A stretch of DNA of 64,000 nucleotides from assembly GCF_018304965.1 (NCBI RefSeq), contig NZ_JAGQED010000002.1, positions 124,001-188,000 of the forward strand, written 5' to 3'. Shown piece after piece: positions 1-8,190 of this stretch (the first letter of the stretch is position 1; every line of letters starts with the position of its first letter). This DNA comes from Collimonas antrihumi. Its GTDB lineage: Bacteria; Pseudomonadota; Gammaproteobacteria; Burkholderiales; Burkholderiaceae_D. The position numbers and the translations under genes were made by a program. The notes under the pieces were generated by a model, which saw only the letters and a list, made by a program, of their open reading frames with translations, ran no database searches and was not told where the DNA came from.

Positions 1-204
1 AACACCCTGACGATTTTTCCAGTGCATTTCATTTTCCTGAGCCTGATACGCGGCGTCATGGTTTCTCTGCATGCGATTCCGAGCGACTACGCCTATGGCG
101 CCGAATGGAGTCTCGTCAGCAGTGCTTTATCGATCCTGTTTTGCGTTCCGCTCGTAGTTTTTTTACGCCGCTTGCCGATTTCAACAGCCAGGAATCCTTC
201 TTGA
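1..204 (+). CDS. C-terminal end of a membrane protein, probably acyltransferase-3 family (partial)
   Basis: The reading frame is open from base 1 to a TGA at 202–204, giving 67 residues of a protein whose start lies outside the window. The segment begins NTLTIFPVHF and contains two hydrophobic stretches (about residues 5–20 and 42–57) before a short basic tail. An Asn/Thr-Leu-x-Ile-Phe-x-x-His pattern entering a final membrane helix is typical of the C-terminus of acyltransferase-3 (OafA/YrhL-like) membrane acyltransferases, which acylate cell-surface sugars. The assignment rests on this short tail only, and another polytopic membrane protein is possible. The gene converges on the CLC gene that follows. 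Confidence 0.45.
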   Translation, partial: NTLTIFPVHFIFLSLIRGVMVSLHAIPSDYAYGAEWSLVSSALSILFCVPLVVFLRRLPISTARNPS

Positions 205-252
205 GAATGTCGCGGTTCCGCTGGCCTTGGTAATCGGCTGCTTTTCCATTTT

Positions 253-2007
253 TCAGCTCAACAGCCGCTCGCGCTTTTGCTCTTCATCAAAAAACAGCCG
301 CGATGGCTTGATCAGGTCGCTGCGGCTGATGATGCCGATCAGGCGCCGGCTCTGCAAGTCGCTTACCACCGGCAACCGTTCCAGATGGTGGGTCGCCATG
401 CGCGCGGCTGCGATACGGCAGGTTTCAGAAGGCAGCGCAACCAGTGCTGCGGATTGTTCAATGTAGGCAGGATTGAACAATGTCGTCAACGTGTTGCTGC
501 CATCGGCCTGCGGACCGAAGCTGCTGCGTTCGACCATGCCTATCAAACCTTGCTCGATGTCGACCACCGGGTAGCTGCGATGTACTTGCTCCGCGCCGAA
601 ATAGCGCTCCAGGGTTTCCGCGATCGAGAGGTTGGCGGGGATCGCCGCTACCGCATGCGTCATCACTTCATCGACATGCTGCCGTTCCAGCGGATCGACG
701 CCATATTCGCGATAGATGTGATAACCGCGGCGAGCGATTTTTTCGGTCATGATCGAACGCCGCATGGTCAATACGGTAAAGCCGTAAGCGACGCCAGTGG
801 TGAGCAGCAGCGGCAGCAAGGCGTTGGTGTCGTGGGTCAGGCCGAACGCGAAGACTGCAGCGGTAAGCGGCGCGCCCAATACGCCGGCCAGCACAGCCGC
901 CATGCATACCAGCGGCCACAAATGCGCATCGCCGCCAGGCAACCAAGGCGCCAGCACGGTGCCGAGGCCGGCGCCGATAATCAATAGCGGCGCCAGGACA
1001 CCGCCGGAAGTGCCGGAACCGAGTGCGATGACCCAGATCACGGCTTTGACCACCAGCAGGCTCAGCGCCAGTTGCAAGGCCAGGTTACCGTTGAGCAGAT
1101 CGCCGATGACGTCGTAGCCGACGCCGAGCGCTCGCGGTTCAAAATAACCGCCTATCCCCACAGCGATGCCGCCCAATGCCGGCCACCACATCCAATGGAT
1201 CGGCAGTTTGCCGAACAGATCCTCAATCTTGTACAAGGCAGTCGACATCAATGCCGACAGTGCGCCACCCAGGATGCCTGCGATGACGCAAGAGAATAGG
1301 GCGCTAATGCCGATTTCCGATGTCTGCAATGGAAACAGCGGGCCAGTATCCAGTAGCAACGGGCGGGTGAATCCGGCGACGGCACAGGCGACAATGACCG
1401 GCAGCAGGCTGCGAGGCCGCAATTCGAACAGCAGCAGTTCCACCGCCAGCAGCACTGCCGCCACCGGTGTGCCGAACACCGCGGTCATGCCGGCTGCGGC
1501 GCCGGCCACCAGCAAGGTCTTGCGTTCGGCTCCGGTCAGATGGAAATGCTGGGCTATCAGCGAACCGATGGCGCCGCCGGTCATGATGATCGGGCCTTCT
1601 GCGCCAAACGGGCCGCCGCTGCCGATCACGATACCCGAAGACAGGGGCTTGAGTATGGCGACCTTGGCCGACATTTTACTTTTGCCGAACAGGATCGCTT
1701 CGATGGCTTCCGGAATCCCGTGGCCGCGGATTTTCTCGGACCCGAAGCGTGCAATCAGGCCGACAATCAAGCCGCCCAAAACAGGGAGCAGGATGACCCA
1801 GGCACCCAGGTGATTGCCGGCGGGTGAACGGGTAGCGAAAGACAGCGTTTGATAGAAGAACAGGTTGGTGAACAGCCGGATCAGGTTCAGCAGCGCAAAT
1901 GCCGCCAGCGTGCCGAAGCCGCCGATGACCACCGCGATCAGTGAAATCTTGAGCAGGCGCGTATCGGCCGCGAAATCGCGTTTGTGCGAATGATGGTTGG
2001 AAGACAT
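253..2007 (-). CDS. CLC-family chloride channel/transporter with C-terminal CBS domains
   Basis: This 584-residue polytopic protein moves chloride or a related anion across the inner membrane. The three CLC anion-pore motifs are visible: GHGIP (95–99), GAEGP (135–139) and GVLAP (about 336–340). Glu137 in GAEGP corresponds to the external gating glutamate of E. coli ClcA. Near ClcA's internal proton glutamate I read AVELLLFE, so that position may not be Glu; this would favour channel over exchanger behaviour but needs an alignment. Residues about 445–580 carry a CBS pair (DEVMTHAV; LPVVSD followed by GIISRSDL), which usually binds adenine nucleotides. The start ATG lies 10 nt after the MarR gene's stop, so the two are probably one transcript. 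Confidence 0.9.
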   Translation of the reverse strand: MSSNHHSHKRDFAADTRLLKISLIAVVIGGFGTLAAFALLNLIRLFTNLFFYQTLSFATRSPAGNHLGAWVILLPVLGGLIVGLIARFGSEKIRGHGIPEAIEAILFGKSKMSAKVAILKPLSSGIVIGSGGPFGAEGPIIMTGGAIGSLIAQHFHLTGAERKTLLVAGAAAGMTAVFGTPVAAVLLAVELLLFELRPRSLLPVIVACAVAGFTRPLLLDTGPLFPLQTSEIGISALFSCVIAGILGGALSALMSTALYKIEDLFGKLPIHWMWWPALGGIAVGIGGYFEPRALGVGYDVIGDLLNGNLALQLALSLLVVKAVIWVIALGSGTSGGVLAPLLIIGAGLGTVLAPWLPGGDAHLWPLVCMAAVLAGVLGAPLTAAVFAFGLTHDTNALLPLLLTTGVAYGFTVLTMRRSIMTEKIARRGYHIYREYGVDPLERQHVDEVMTHAVAAIPANLSIAETLERYFGAEQVHRSYPVVDIEQGLIGMVERSSFGPQADGSNTLTTLFNPAYIEQSAALVALPSETCRIAAARMATHHLERLPVVSDLQSRRLIGIISRSDLIKPSRLFFDEEQKRERLLS

Positions 2008-2017
2008 GGTGGAATTC

Positions 2018-2452
2018 TCAAATGTTGAAGGTATTGAAAGTATTGACGGTATTGATATTGGGCACGCGGAAGATATCGGTCAGGGTATTCAGTTCGGCAT
2101 GGTGCAATTCCGCCAGCTTGGCCAGGCAGCGCTCGCCCGCCGGCAACAGGTGGATGTTGACCTGGCGACGGTCGATCGCGCTGTTGCGGCGTTCGACCAA
2201 TTCAAGTTTTTCGCAGCGCGAAATCAATGCAACCACACTGTGATGTTGGGACTGCAGGCGCTCTGCCAGTTCACCGACACTGGCCCAGTCGCGGCCGGGG
2301 GTGCCTTTTACATGCAGCAACAGCAGGTATTGCTGAGGCGTAACACCTTCACTCTGGGCCGCTTCTTCACTGAAACGCAGGAATTTTCGGAGTTGATAGC
2401 GAAATGTCGATAGCGCTTCAAAGTCTTGCTTGGACAAGGACGAGGGGGGCAT
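2018..2452 (-). CDS. MarR-family transcriptional regulator
   Basis: This 144-residue protein has the MarR winged-helix layout: an N-terminal helix (residues 8–35), the sequence VTPQQYLLLLHVKG, a recognition-helix region SVGELAERLQSQHHSVVALISR and a wing containing DRRQVNIHLLPAGE. MarR proteins bind palindromic operators as dimers and often sense phenolics or oxidants. I chose the ATG at 2452 because the frame upstream (to 2623) encodes non-homologous residues across the likely promoter. The C-terminus ends in NTVNTFNTF, encoded by a 9-bp tandem repeat at 2023–2058, so the tail looks recently extended. It is followed after 10 nt by the CLC gene, its likely target, and it diverges from the YdeI-like gene. 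Confidence 0.85.
   Translation of the reverse strand: MPPSSLSKQDFEALSTFRYQLRKFLRFSEEAAQSEGVTPQQYLLLLHVKGTPGRDWASVGELAERLQSQHHSVVALISRCEKLELVERRNSAIDRRQVNIHLLPAGERCLAKLAELHHAELNTLTDIFRVPNINTVNTFNTFNI
2023..2058. repeat. 9-bp tandem repeat (4 copies)
   Basis: Four units similar to TATTGAAAG lie head to tail and form the 3' end of the MarR gene, encoding a repeated Asn-Thr-Phe/Val tail. Confidence 0.75.
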
Positions 2453-2498
2453 CTGATGCTCGGTTTTTTCGGGAAGTGGAATTCTTGAGACCGAACAA

Positions 2499-2517
2499 TA
2501 TATCACAATACGATATA
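2499..2517. promoter_or_regulatory. Candidate MarR operator
   Basis: TATATC-ACAATAC-GATATA is an inverted repeat with 6-bp arms and a 7-bp spacer. It lies 47 bp upstream of the MarR start and in the divergent region shared with the YdeI-like gene, where an autoregulatory MarR dimer would bind. Binding is inferred from position and symmetry only. Confidence 0.4.
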
Positions 2518-2635
2518 AATTCACTAGTGCATGATTGGATTCGAATAACTTACGCCATTTTCCTGTGGCGGCACAGCCGGGAATATTCGAAAAATAGTTA
2601 TAAAATGCAACTTCCGTCAGCATGGGAAAAAGCAG

Positions 2636-3229
2636 ATGAATTCAGATCGAAGCAAGGTTGCGGAGCTGCCGATACAGCTTTTCGATCAGCAGAAGGACTG
2701 GGCCGCATGGCTGAACAAGAACCATGGCAAATCGCCCGGAATATGGCTGCGGCTGGCAAAGAAGAACTCCGATCGGGGTTCGGTTTCGTATCCGGAAGCT
2801 GTAGAGTCGGCGTTGTGCTATGGATGGATAGATGGCCAGAAGAAGAGCGACGATGACAATTTCTGGCTGCAGAAATTTACGCCGCGTTCGGCCAAGAGCA
2901 TCTGGTCCAGGATCAATCGCGACAAGGCCTTGCTGCTGATCGAGAGCGGCCGGATGATGCCATCCGGGCTCAAGGAAGTAGAGCGCGCCCGGACCGACGG
3001 CCGTTGGGACGCTGCCTATGACTCGGCCAGTAAGTCGACCGTGCCGGCAGATTTCCAGGCGGCGCTGGACGCCAGCCCGCGCGCCCGGGAGTTCTTTGTC
3101 AGCCTCGACAGCAGTAATCGCTACGCTGTTTTGTTCAGGATTCAAACTGCCAAAAAAGCCGAGACTCGTGCCCGGCGCATCCAGGATTACACCAGCATGC
3201 TGGAGCGGCACGAGAAATTTCACCCGTGA
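2636..3229 (+). CDS. YdeI/OmpD-associated family protein
   Basis: This is a 197-residue cytoplasmic protein. The N-terminal half contains the family pattern WLxxNHGKSPGIWLRLAKK, then SYPEAVESALCYGWIDGQ and FTPRSAKSIWSRIN; the C-terminal part has RAREFFVSLDSSNRY and a basic tail. These are hallmarks of the YdeI family (linked in enterobacteria to bacteriocin and polymyxin tolerance and to OmpD), whose biochemical function is not established. The ATG at 2636 matches the usual family start, although the leader lacks a strong ribosome site. It is divergent from the MarR gene, so it could also be under that regulator. Confidence 0.88.
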   Translation: MNSDRSKVAELPIQLFDQQKDWAAWLNKNHGKSPGIWLRLAKKNSDRGSVSYPEAVESALCYGWIDGQKKSDDDNFWLQKFTPRSAKSIWSRINRDKALLLIESGRMMPSGLKEVERARTDGRWDAAYDSASKSTVPADFQAALDASPRAREFFVSLDSSNRYAVLFRIQTAKKAETRARRIQDYTSMLERHEKFHP

Positions 3230-3350
3230 TTTGTTTTTTCTCTATGCGTGATGTCAGGTAACAACGTCAGCAGCGGGAAGACCGGTGTACCCTGTAAGTT
3301 GTTCCCGGCCGAAATTCCAGCTTAAGATTTCAACTTAATTGGCTTTCCCG

Positions 3351-3376
3351 GGAATTAATTTTACATACCGGCGGTC
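3351..3376 (+). promoter_or_regulatory. Candidate ECF-sigma promoter (autoregulation)
   Basis: GGAATT (3351–3356) and CGGTC (3372–3376) are about 16 nt apart, a GGAA…CGTC-like layout typical of ECF promoters, directly before the ECF sigma gene. Transcription from here would start near 3383, which supports a translation start at 3407. The motif is short and could be chance. Confidence 0.35.
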
Positions 3377-3406
3377 TTGTGTTTCATGAACCTTGGAAAT
3401 GCCTGG

Positions 3407-3955
3407 ATGATCGACTCGACAAAGAAGCAGCGATTCCAAGCCAGCGTGCTGCCACACTTGAACTCCGCGTTCAACCTGGCGTGCTGGCTCACGCACAGCC
3501 GTCAGGATGCCGAGGACGTGGTGCAGGAGGCTTATTTGCGTGCCTTTAAATTTTTCGACGGTTTTCATGGCGATGACAGCCGTGCCTGGCTGCTGACCAT
3601 CGTGCGCAATACTTTCTACACCTGGTATCAGGAGCAGCAGAAGCAGCGGCAGCAAACCGCATTTGACGAGGATGTGCACATTTTCCAAACAGGCGATGGG
3701 CCCGCCATGGCGCATGCGGACAACAATCCCGAGACGCTGCTGATGCAGAAAGACAGCGAACGGCAGCTGCAGCATGCGCTGCAAGCGTTGCCGCTGGAGT
3801 TTCGCGAGGTGATGGTGATGCGCGAACTGGAAGAGCTGTCCTATAAACAGATCGCCGCCATCGTCGGCATTCCGATCGGCACGGTGATGTCGCGCCTCGG
3901 GCGCGGCCGTAAAATGCTGGCGACAATCCTTGCGCCAGCCAGGCAGGAGGCATGA
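3407..3955 (+). CDS. ECF-type RNA polymerase sigma factor (system 1)
   Basis: This is a 182-residue sigma-70-like factor with region 2 (ACWLTHSRQDAEDVVQEAYLRA, then a WLLTIVRN segment) and region 4 (LPLEFREVMVMRELEELSYKQIAAIVGIPIGTVMSRLGRGRK), separated by a short linker with no region 3, as in ECF factors. It redirects RNA polymerase to a stress regulon when its anti-sigma releases it. I chose the ATG at 3407 because GGAAA precedes it by 7 nt; an ATG at 3386 and a TTG at 3377 are in frame. It overlaps or abuts the zinc anti-sigma gene, so the pair is translationally coupled. A related but distinct pair lies at 12.2–13.6 kb. Confidence 0.9.
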   Translation: MIDSTKKQRFQASVLPHLNSAFNLACWLTHSRQDAEDVVQEAYLRAFKFFDGFHGDDSRAWLLTIVRNTFYTWYQEQQKQRQQTAFDEDVHIFQTGDGPAMAHADNNPETLLMQKDSERQLQHALQALPLEFREVMVMRELEELSYKQIAAIVGIPIGTVMSRLGRGRKMLATILAPARQEA

Positions 3956-4707
3956 TGGATCATCAGGAAGTACTGGAGCTGTTGCCGGCTTATGCTGATC
4001 AGGAGCTCGGCATAAGCGAGGCGCTGGAAGTGCAGCGTCATCTGGAGAGTTGTGCCGATTGTCAGCACGAATATGCCGCGCAGCGCATCGTCAGTGCACG
4101 CTTCAAGAAGGAGGCGGAGTATTTCGATGCCCCGGCACATCTGGCGCAGCGCATCAACGCCGCCTTGCCGCAAGACCCGCCACGCGCCAAGCTCTGGAGT
4201 ATCAACTGGCGCAATCTCGGCGCCGCACTGGCGGCCGGATTGGCGCTGGCTTGGAGCGCCGGCTTGTATTTCAACTTGCCGTCCGACCAGGATAAATTGA
4301 CTGACGAAGTGGTTGCCAGCCACGTTCGTTCACTGCAGGTCGATCATCTGTCGGATGTGGCGTCAACCGACCAGCACACGGTAAAACCCTGGTTCAACGG
4401 CAAGCTGAATTTTGCTCCGCCGGTGGTCGATCTGGCGCCCCAGGGTTTTCCGCTGATTGGCGGCCGTCTCGATTATCTCGGCGGCCGGCCGGTGGCCGCG
4501 CTGATTTACCGGCGCGCCCAGCATCCCATCAATTTATATATCTGGCCGAGCAACGACAGGGACGTAGCGCCGCAGTTGCAAAACAAGCAAGGTTATCATG
4601 TGGTGCGCTGGACTTGGGATGGCATGACTTACTGGACGGTATCCGATCTGGCCGCGAATGAACTGGAAAATTTCGCGGGGATGGTGCGCTCCAAGGTACG
4701 TCAATAA
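3955..4707 (+). CDS. Membrane anti-sigma factor with ZAS zinc finger (system 1)
   Basis: This 250-residue protein starts with a zf-HC2/ZAS domain. The H-x3-C-x2-C signature falls at His29, Cys33 and Cys36, a pattern linked to zinc binding and often to redox sensing. A membrane helix follows at about residues 81–103, then a C-terminal domain predicted to be periplasmic. The N-terminal domain would sequester the preceding sigma factor. AGGAGG at 3945–3950 fits the ATG at 3955 better than the adjacent ATG at 3952, which overlaps the sigma stop. The C-terminal domain (FPLIGGRLDYLGGRPVAALIY) resembles that of the second anti-sigma in this window, so the two systems are paralogous. Confidence 0.88.
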   Translation: MDHQEVLELLPAYADQELGISEALEVQRHLESCADCQHEYAAQRIVSARFKKEAEYFDAPAHLAQRINAALPQDPPRAKLWSINWRNLGAALAAGLALAWSAGLYFNLPSDQDKLTDEVVASHVRSLQVDHLSDVASTDQHTVKPWFNGKLNFAPPVVDLAPQGFPLIGGRLDYLGGRPVAALIYRRAQHPINLYIWPSNDRDVAPQLQNKQGYHVVRWTWDGMTYWTVSDLAANELENFAGMVRSKVRQ

Positions 4708-5280
4708 GCTACATCAGTAAGAGCTGAGGTCGAGTCGTTTTAATTTTCCGTGGGAATCAATTGTTATTTGCAGCACGACACAATCCGTGTCGCGCGTTGA
4801 TTGCGGGATATTGTTCTTTTTTCATCATCCGGGAAATGCATTACATTTTTTTGATGGGCGTCAACAAACTAATAACATTTTCTTGTTTGACAGAAGCCTG
4901 TTAGTAGACGAAAGTGAATAGGTTCGGAATGGCAGTAATTCGTGAAACCTTACCGGTCCAGATGGTTTGGCCGCGCTTACGTAGACATATGCGCGAATAT
5001 GCACGAATAGGCAATAAGCTGCCACTTTTGACAGTTCAACAAGAATCACCAAAAGCGTACTATCGAGGAAAAGAGGCGGCCGCCTGTGCGCGTGCCGCCC
5101 TGGCGGCAGAGCCGAGGGGATTTTGTTTTCCCACGTATCGCTGTGCCGCTGTTTTCCCTTGTAAGAAAAAGAAACGGCGAGAGAGGGCGACAAGCGGCGA
5201 CAAGCGGCGACAAGCGGCATGTCGGCACTGTCACAGTGTCGGGCGGCTCTTTCTTTCGACATCAAGCTAAGGAGATACTA
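4708..5280. other. Intergenic stretch, no convincing gene
   Basis: About 570 bp separate the anti-sigma gene from a small ORF. Open frames here on both strands lack a ribosome site and a recognisable composition. The second half contains a CG-rich inverted segment around 5090–5115 and a 10-bp tandem repeat (5188–5217). The first 200 bp are AT-richer and could hold a promoter, but I see no firm elements. Confidence 0.5.
5188..5217. repeat. 10-bp tandem repeat (3 perfect copies)
   Basis: CGACAAGCGG is repeated three times without change in the leader of the small gene at 5281. Confidence 0.85.
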
Positions 5281-5466
5281 ATGGTTAGGCTGAATGAGGC
5301 TACCGTCATTTTTAAAGGACTGGCTTACGAATTCGATAGCACCGCCGAGGCAGCGGAATTCAAGAAACGCCTGGAGGCAGGCGGCGATCCGAAGCGCTAT
5401 GCAGATACATTCAAATGCATTGATATCTACTCAACTCCCGCTAAGCGTGAGGTTCAAGAAGCCTGA
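5281..5466 (+). CDS. Small hypothetical protein (61 aa)
   Basis: This is a short soluble, charged protein beginning MVRLNEATVIFKGLAYEFDS, followed by a helix-forming segment AEAAEFKKRLEAGGD. No family was recognised. It is supported as a real gene by AAGGAG 6 nt upstream of the ATG at 5281 and by even codon use. The reading frame extends further upstream (to 5086), but that extension runs through the tandem repeat and has no initiation signal. It sits alone between the ECF operon and the GST gene. Confidence 0.6.
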   Translation: MVRLNEATVIFKGLAYEFDSTAEAAEFKKRLEAGGDPKRYADTFKCIDIYSTPAKREVQEA

Positions 5467-5605
5467 CGTGACGAACTTTCGCTATTGCGGTGCGCTGTGA
5501 CCGGTGTTGATGCAAGCAAGGGTGGCATCAATACCGGATCGATATCGTTCTATGCTAGGATTTCCGTTCGATAAATTCATTGCGCCGGCTGCGTTTGTCG
5601 CATGC

Positions 5606-5637
5606 TGCGATATTTGCGATATTTGCGATATTTGCGA
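5606..5637. repeat. 9-bp tandem repeat (about 3.5 copies)
   Basis: TGCGATATT is repeated three times with a partial fourth copy, in the leader 45–77 bp upstream of the GST start. Confidence 0.8.
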
Positions 5638-5682
5638 TTATTGTCGCTGAAATTCGTCGCCGGACAATCAACTGGAGAACCT

Positions 5683-6297
5683 ATGCAGCTCATCGGCATG
5701 CTTGACTCACCTTATGTCCGCCGCGTCTCGATTTCCTTGCAATTGCTCGGGATTCCATTCGAACACCGCTCCATCTCTGTGTTCAGCACCTTCGAGCAAT
5801 TTCGTGCGATCAATCCGGTAGTCAAGGCGCCGTCGCTGGTTTGCGATGATGGCGAGCTGTTGATGGATTCAACGCTTATCCTGGACTATGCGGAAGCACT
5901 GGCGGCGCCAGGCAAAAGCCTGATGCCTGCCGCTATCGGCGAGCGCCAGCATGCATTGCGGGTTACCGGGCTGGCATTGGCGGCTTGCGAAAAAACTGTG
6001 CAGATTGTCTATGAACGCAACTTGCGGCCTGCAGAAAAGCAGCACGAGCCGTGGGTCACGCGCGTCCAGGGCCAACTCCATGCCGCCTACCAGGCGCTGG
6101 AGCTTGAACTGCGCAACAAGCCATTGGAAGTCACCAGCAAGACGATTAACCAGGCCGGTGTGACCACAGCCGTTGCCTGGCAATTCACGCGGATGATGTT
6201 GCCGGAAATCGTCCTCGCGGCCGATTATCCAACGCTGCAATCGTTCTCCGAACGGGCTGAACAGCTGGCCGAGTTCATCGCGGCACCGCCGTTATAA
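5683..6297 (+). CDS. Glutathione S-transferase family protein
   Basis: This is a 204-residue cytosolic protein. Its N-terminal thioredoxin-like domain reads MQLIGMLDSPYVRRVSIS and continues with FEQFRAINPVVKAPSL and MDSTLILDYAE; the Pro after Val-Lys-Ala and the following Asp-Ser are at the glutathione-binding positions of the fold. The C-terminal half is helical. Such enzymes conjugate or reduce electrophiles with glutathione, and the substrate cannot be told. The frame is open upstream to 5602 through a 9-bp repeat, but GGAG sits 8 nt before the ATG at 5683, which also gives the standard family length. Confidence 0.88.
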   Translation: MQLIGMLDSPYVRRVSISLQLLGIPFEHRSISVFSTFEQFRAINPVVKAPSLVCDDGELLMDSTLILDYAEALAAPGKSLMPAAIGERQHALRVTGLALAACEKTVQIVYERNLRPAEKQHEPWVTRVQGQLHAAYQALELELRNKPLEVTSKTINQAGVTTAVAWQFTRMMLPEIVLAADYPTLQSFSERAEQLAEFIAAPPL

Positions 6298-6349
6298 GAA
6301 TCTGCCGAGGCGCAGGCAGAGTCTGGCGGCGGTTATTCGATTCTATTAT

Positions 6350-6502
6350 TTATTGCGGACGCGTTGCGCCACTCTTGCCGTGAGTGGCGCCGGTATCATC
6401 GCACCAGGACGGACGGACATCGGGATCGTCGCATTTCAATTGCGGATATGCACAGCCGCTCAGCAACGAAATCAAGGCAAGTATACCTAGTGCTGTTTTC
6501 AT
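6350..6502 (-). CDS. Small lipoprotein (50 aa)
   Basis: Reading the minus strand from the ATG at 6502 gives MKTALGILALISLLSGC as a type II signal peptide with lipobox LSGC (Cys17). The mature part of 33 residues contains two further cysteines (CDDPDVRPSWCDD) and ends at a TAA (6350–6352). The signal peptide, length and context next to another lipoprotein on the same strand make a real gene likely. No family was recognised. The two extra cysteines could form a disulphide. Confidence 0.6.
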   Translation of the reverse strand: MKTALGILALISLLSGCAYPQLKCDDPDVRPSWCDDTGATHGKSGATRPQ

Positions 6503-6549
6503 GAAAGCCGCCCTTGGATTGGGTTTTGATTGGGGTTTTTATTCGAATT

Positions 6550-6933
6550 TCAATTCATCTGGCGGCATTGCCGCAACTCGCATTTGTACAGCTGTTGCTG
6601 GCCGTCCTGGCAACTGACCTGATAAGTTTCGGCGGCGGTGGTCTTGGCGATCAGTGTCGCGCTGCCAGCAGGAGTGCAAGCGTTCCTTCTCGCCATCCGT
6701 TCCACGGTGTCGGACAATTCTCCGCTCTTCCGGCTGGAAGGCTGTTGCGGCATGTCGACAATTTGTTCGGACGGACTCAATGATTCAGACAGCGATACTG
6801 GCGGCGGCGCCGGTACTGAGCTGCGTGGCGGCGGGATATAGCTGCGCGCAGTTGGTTGTGCAACGCAGCCGGCGAGGAGAGCGGCTGCGGCTGCGATGGC
6901 GGCGGTGGCGAGAAGTAGCGATGGACTTTTCAT
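6550..6933 (-). CDS. Hypothetical lipoprotein
   Basis: This is a 127-residue protein with a type II signal peptide ending in LLAGC (Cys23), a Pro/Ser-rich linker (about residues 30–60) and a compact C-terminal domain with four cysteines (RNACTPAG, VSCQDG, YKCEL, RQCR). It is probably anchored in an envelope membrane with a disulphide-bonded domain in the periplasm. GGGAGA precedes the ATG at 6933. It is followed on the same strand by the 50-aa lipoprotein, and the two may be co-transcribed. No family was assigned. Confidence 0.72.
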   Translation of the reverse strand: MKSPSLLLATAAIAAAAALLAGCVAQPTARSYIPPPRSSVPAPPPVSLSESLSPSEQIVDMPQQPSSRKSGELSDTVERMARRNACTPAGSATLIAKTTAAETYQVSCQDGQQQLYKCELRQCRQMN

Positions 6934-7083
6934 GCGTCTCCCAATAAAAAATGCTCAATCTGGACTGTGATGTCAATATGTCAAATGTATCATCTTTTAG
7001 AGAGCGTTAGTCCGGCTTCAAGTTTAGCTCGGGTTGGCAAAAATAGAAACAACAAGCGAAACGAAAGCTAGCGATCTCGCTGT

Positions 7084-8190
7084 TCAGAACTTCAACGCCT
7101 TGAGATAACCCGTCAGCTCCAGATAACCACGCCCGGCGCGCCGGCCATCGCGATTGACGGTCACCGCACCTTCCCAATATACCGATCCGGTCGATTGCCG
7201 TGAATCGAGTTCCTGATCGTCTTGCAGGGGTATCAGCGACCAGGTGGCGGCGTCTGTTCCGGCGCCCGAATTTGCATCGATACGCAACGATTGCTGCACC
7301 GGATAGCTGGCATCGGTACGCGGTGAACGCCAGTTGCGCTCAGGCTGGAAACTGACCTGTTCGGGAGGGAGCCGGGTGACCTTGCCGCTGGCGTCGCGCA
7401 AGGCGGCATGGGCCCATATCTTGTTGCCGCTACGATTGCGAATCTGGAACGCCATCAAGGCTGAACCGTCGTCCAGGTTGGCGCCCAGCCAATCCCAACC
7501 CACCGCATCGCCATCCAGCACGCTGGTCGACCATTCGTGATCGAGCCAGGCGCTGCCACTGACTTCCTGTTCGTGGCCGGCGCGGGTCAGCCTGCCACTG
7601 ACCTGCAATTGCGGTTCGCTATAGTAGTAACTGGCTTGCGCCGCTTGCGGCCCCTTGCGCGAATAACCTTGATCGCCTTGCAGCAACGGTGGCTGGCCAG
7701 GCGTCAAGCTAAGCTGTAAGGTAAATTCACCGGTAGCGATGCTGGCCTGATAGCGGCCGTCGGCGCCGCGCAGCAGGCGCCAGTCATCCAGCGCGACGTC
7801 GGTATTGCCCTCTTTGGCATAAGCCAGGCCGAAGCCGGCGCGGGCGCTCTTTTGCGCATGCAGGAGCTTGCCCAGGCTAGGGTCGGACAGTGCCGCATGG
7901 GCGATGATCAATTGCGTCGGTGCGAAAGCGCTCGGATTGGCGCGATCGTGTTCGGTGGCAGAGCGGAAGAAGGTAATCTGAAAACCGATCGGCTTTCCGT
8001 CCGGCGTGCTGAGCCAGCCGGTGACGTACCACCATTCAGTGCGAAAGTCGGGATGGGCGCCGCTGTCTTGTGGCAGCGTGAGCGGATGACCGGGGGTGAC
8101 TTGTGCAAAGCGGGGCGGTGCGGCAAATTGCGACGGCGCCCATAAAAGCAGCAGGGCGCACAGCAGCCAGCGGCGTAATCCAGACAACAT
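7084..8190 (-). CDS. AttH/CrtC-like lipocalin-domain secreted protein
   Basis: This 368-residue protein begins with an N-terminal signal peptide ([18 protein letters not shown], cleaved near residue 24). The motif TEWWYVTGW near residue 50 and the later HEWSTSVLDGDAVGWDW are characteristic of the AttH/carotenoid 1,2-hydratase-like double lipocalin family. The start ATG overlaps the permease stop by one base (TAATG), which fixes the start and shows translational coupling. In related operons this protein works with a LolD/FtsX-type transporter, probably handling a lipophilic substrate in the envelope. The substrate here is unknown. Confidence 0.86.
   Translation of the reverse strand: MLSGLRRWLLCALLLLWAPSQFAAPPRFAQVTPGHPLTLPQDSGAHPDFRTEWWYVTGWLSTPDGKPIGFQITFFRSATEHDRANPSAFAPTQLIIAHAALSDPSLGKLLHAQKSARAGFGLAYAKEGNTDVALDDWRLLRGADGRYQASIATGEFTLQLSLTPGQPPLLQGDQGYSRKGPQAAQASYYYSEPQLQVSGRLTRAGHEQEVSGSAWLDHEWSTSVLDGDAVGWDWLGANLDDGSALMAFQIRNRSGNKIWAHAALRDASGKVTRLPPEQVSFQPERNWRSPRTDASYPVQQSLRIDANSGAGTDAATWSLIPLQDDQELDSRQSTGSVYWEGAVTVNRDGRRAGRGYLELTGYLKALKF

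Noticed and set aside
4861-5270. Protein genes on either strand of the 4.7–5.3 kb gap
   Set aside because: The overlapping frames on both strands have no ribosome site, run through a tandem repeat and show Arg/Lys-rich translation without domain character.
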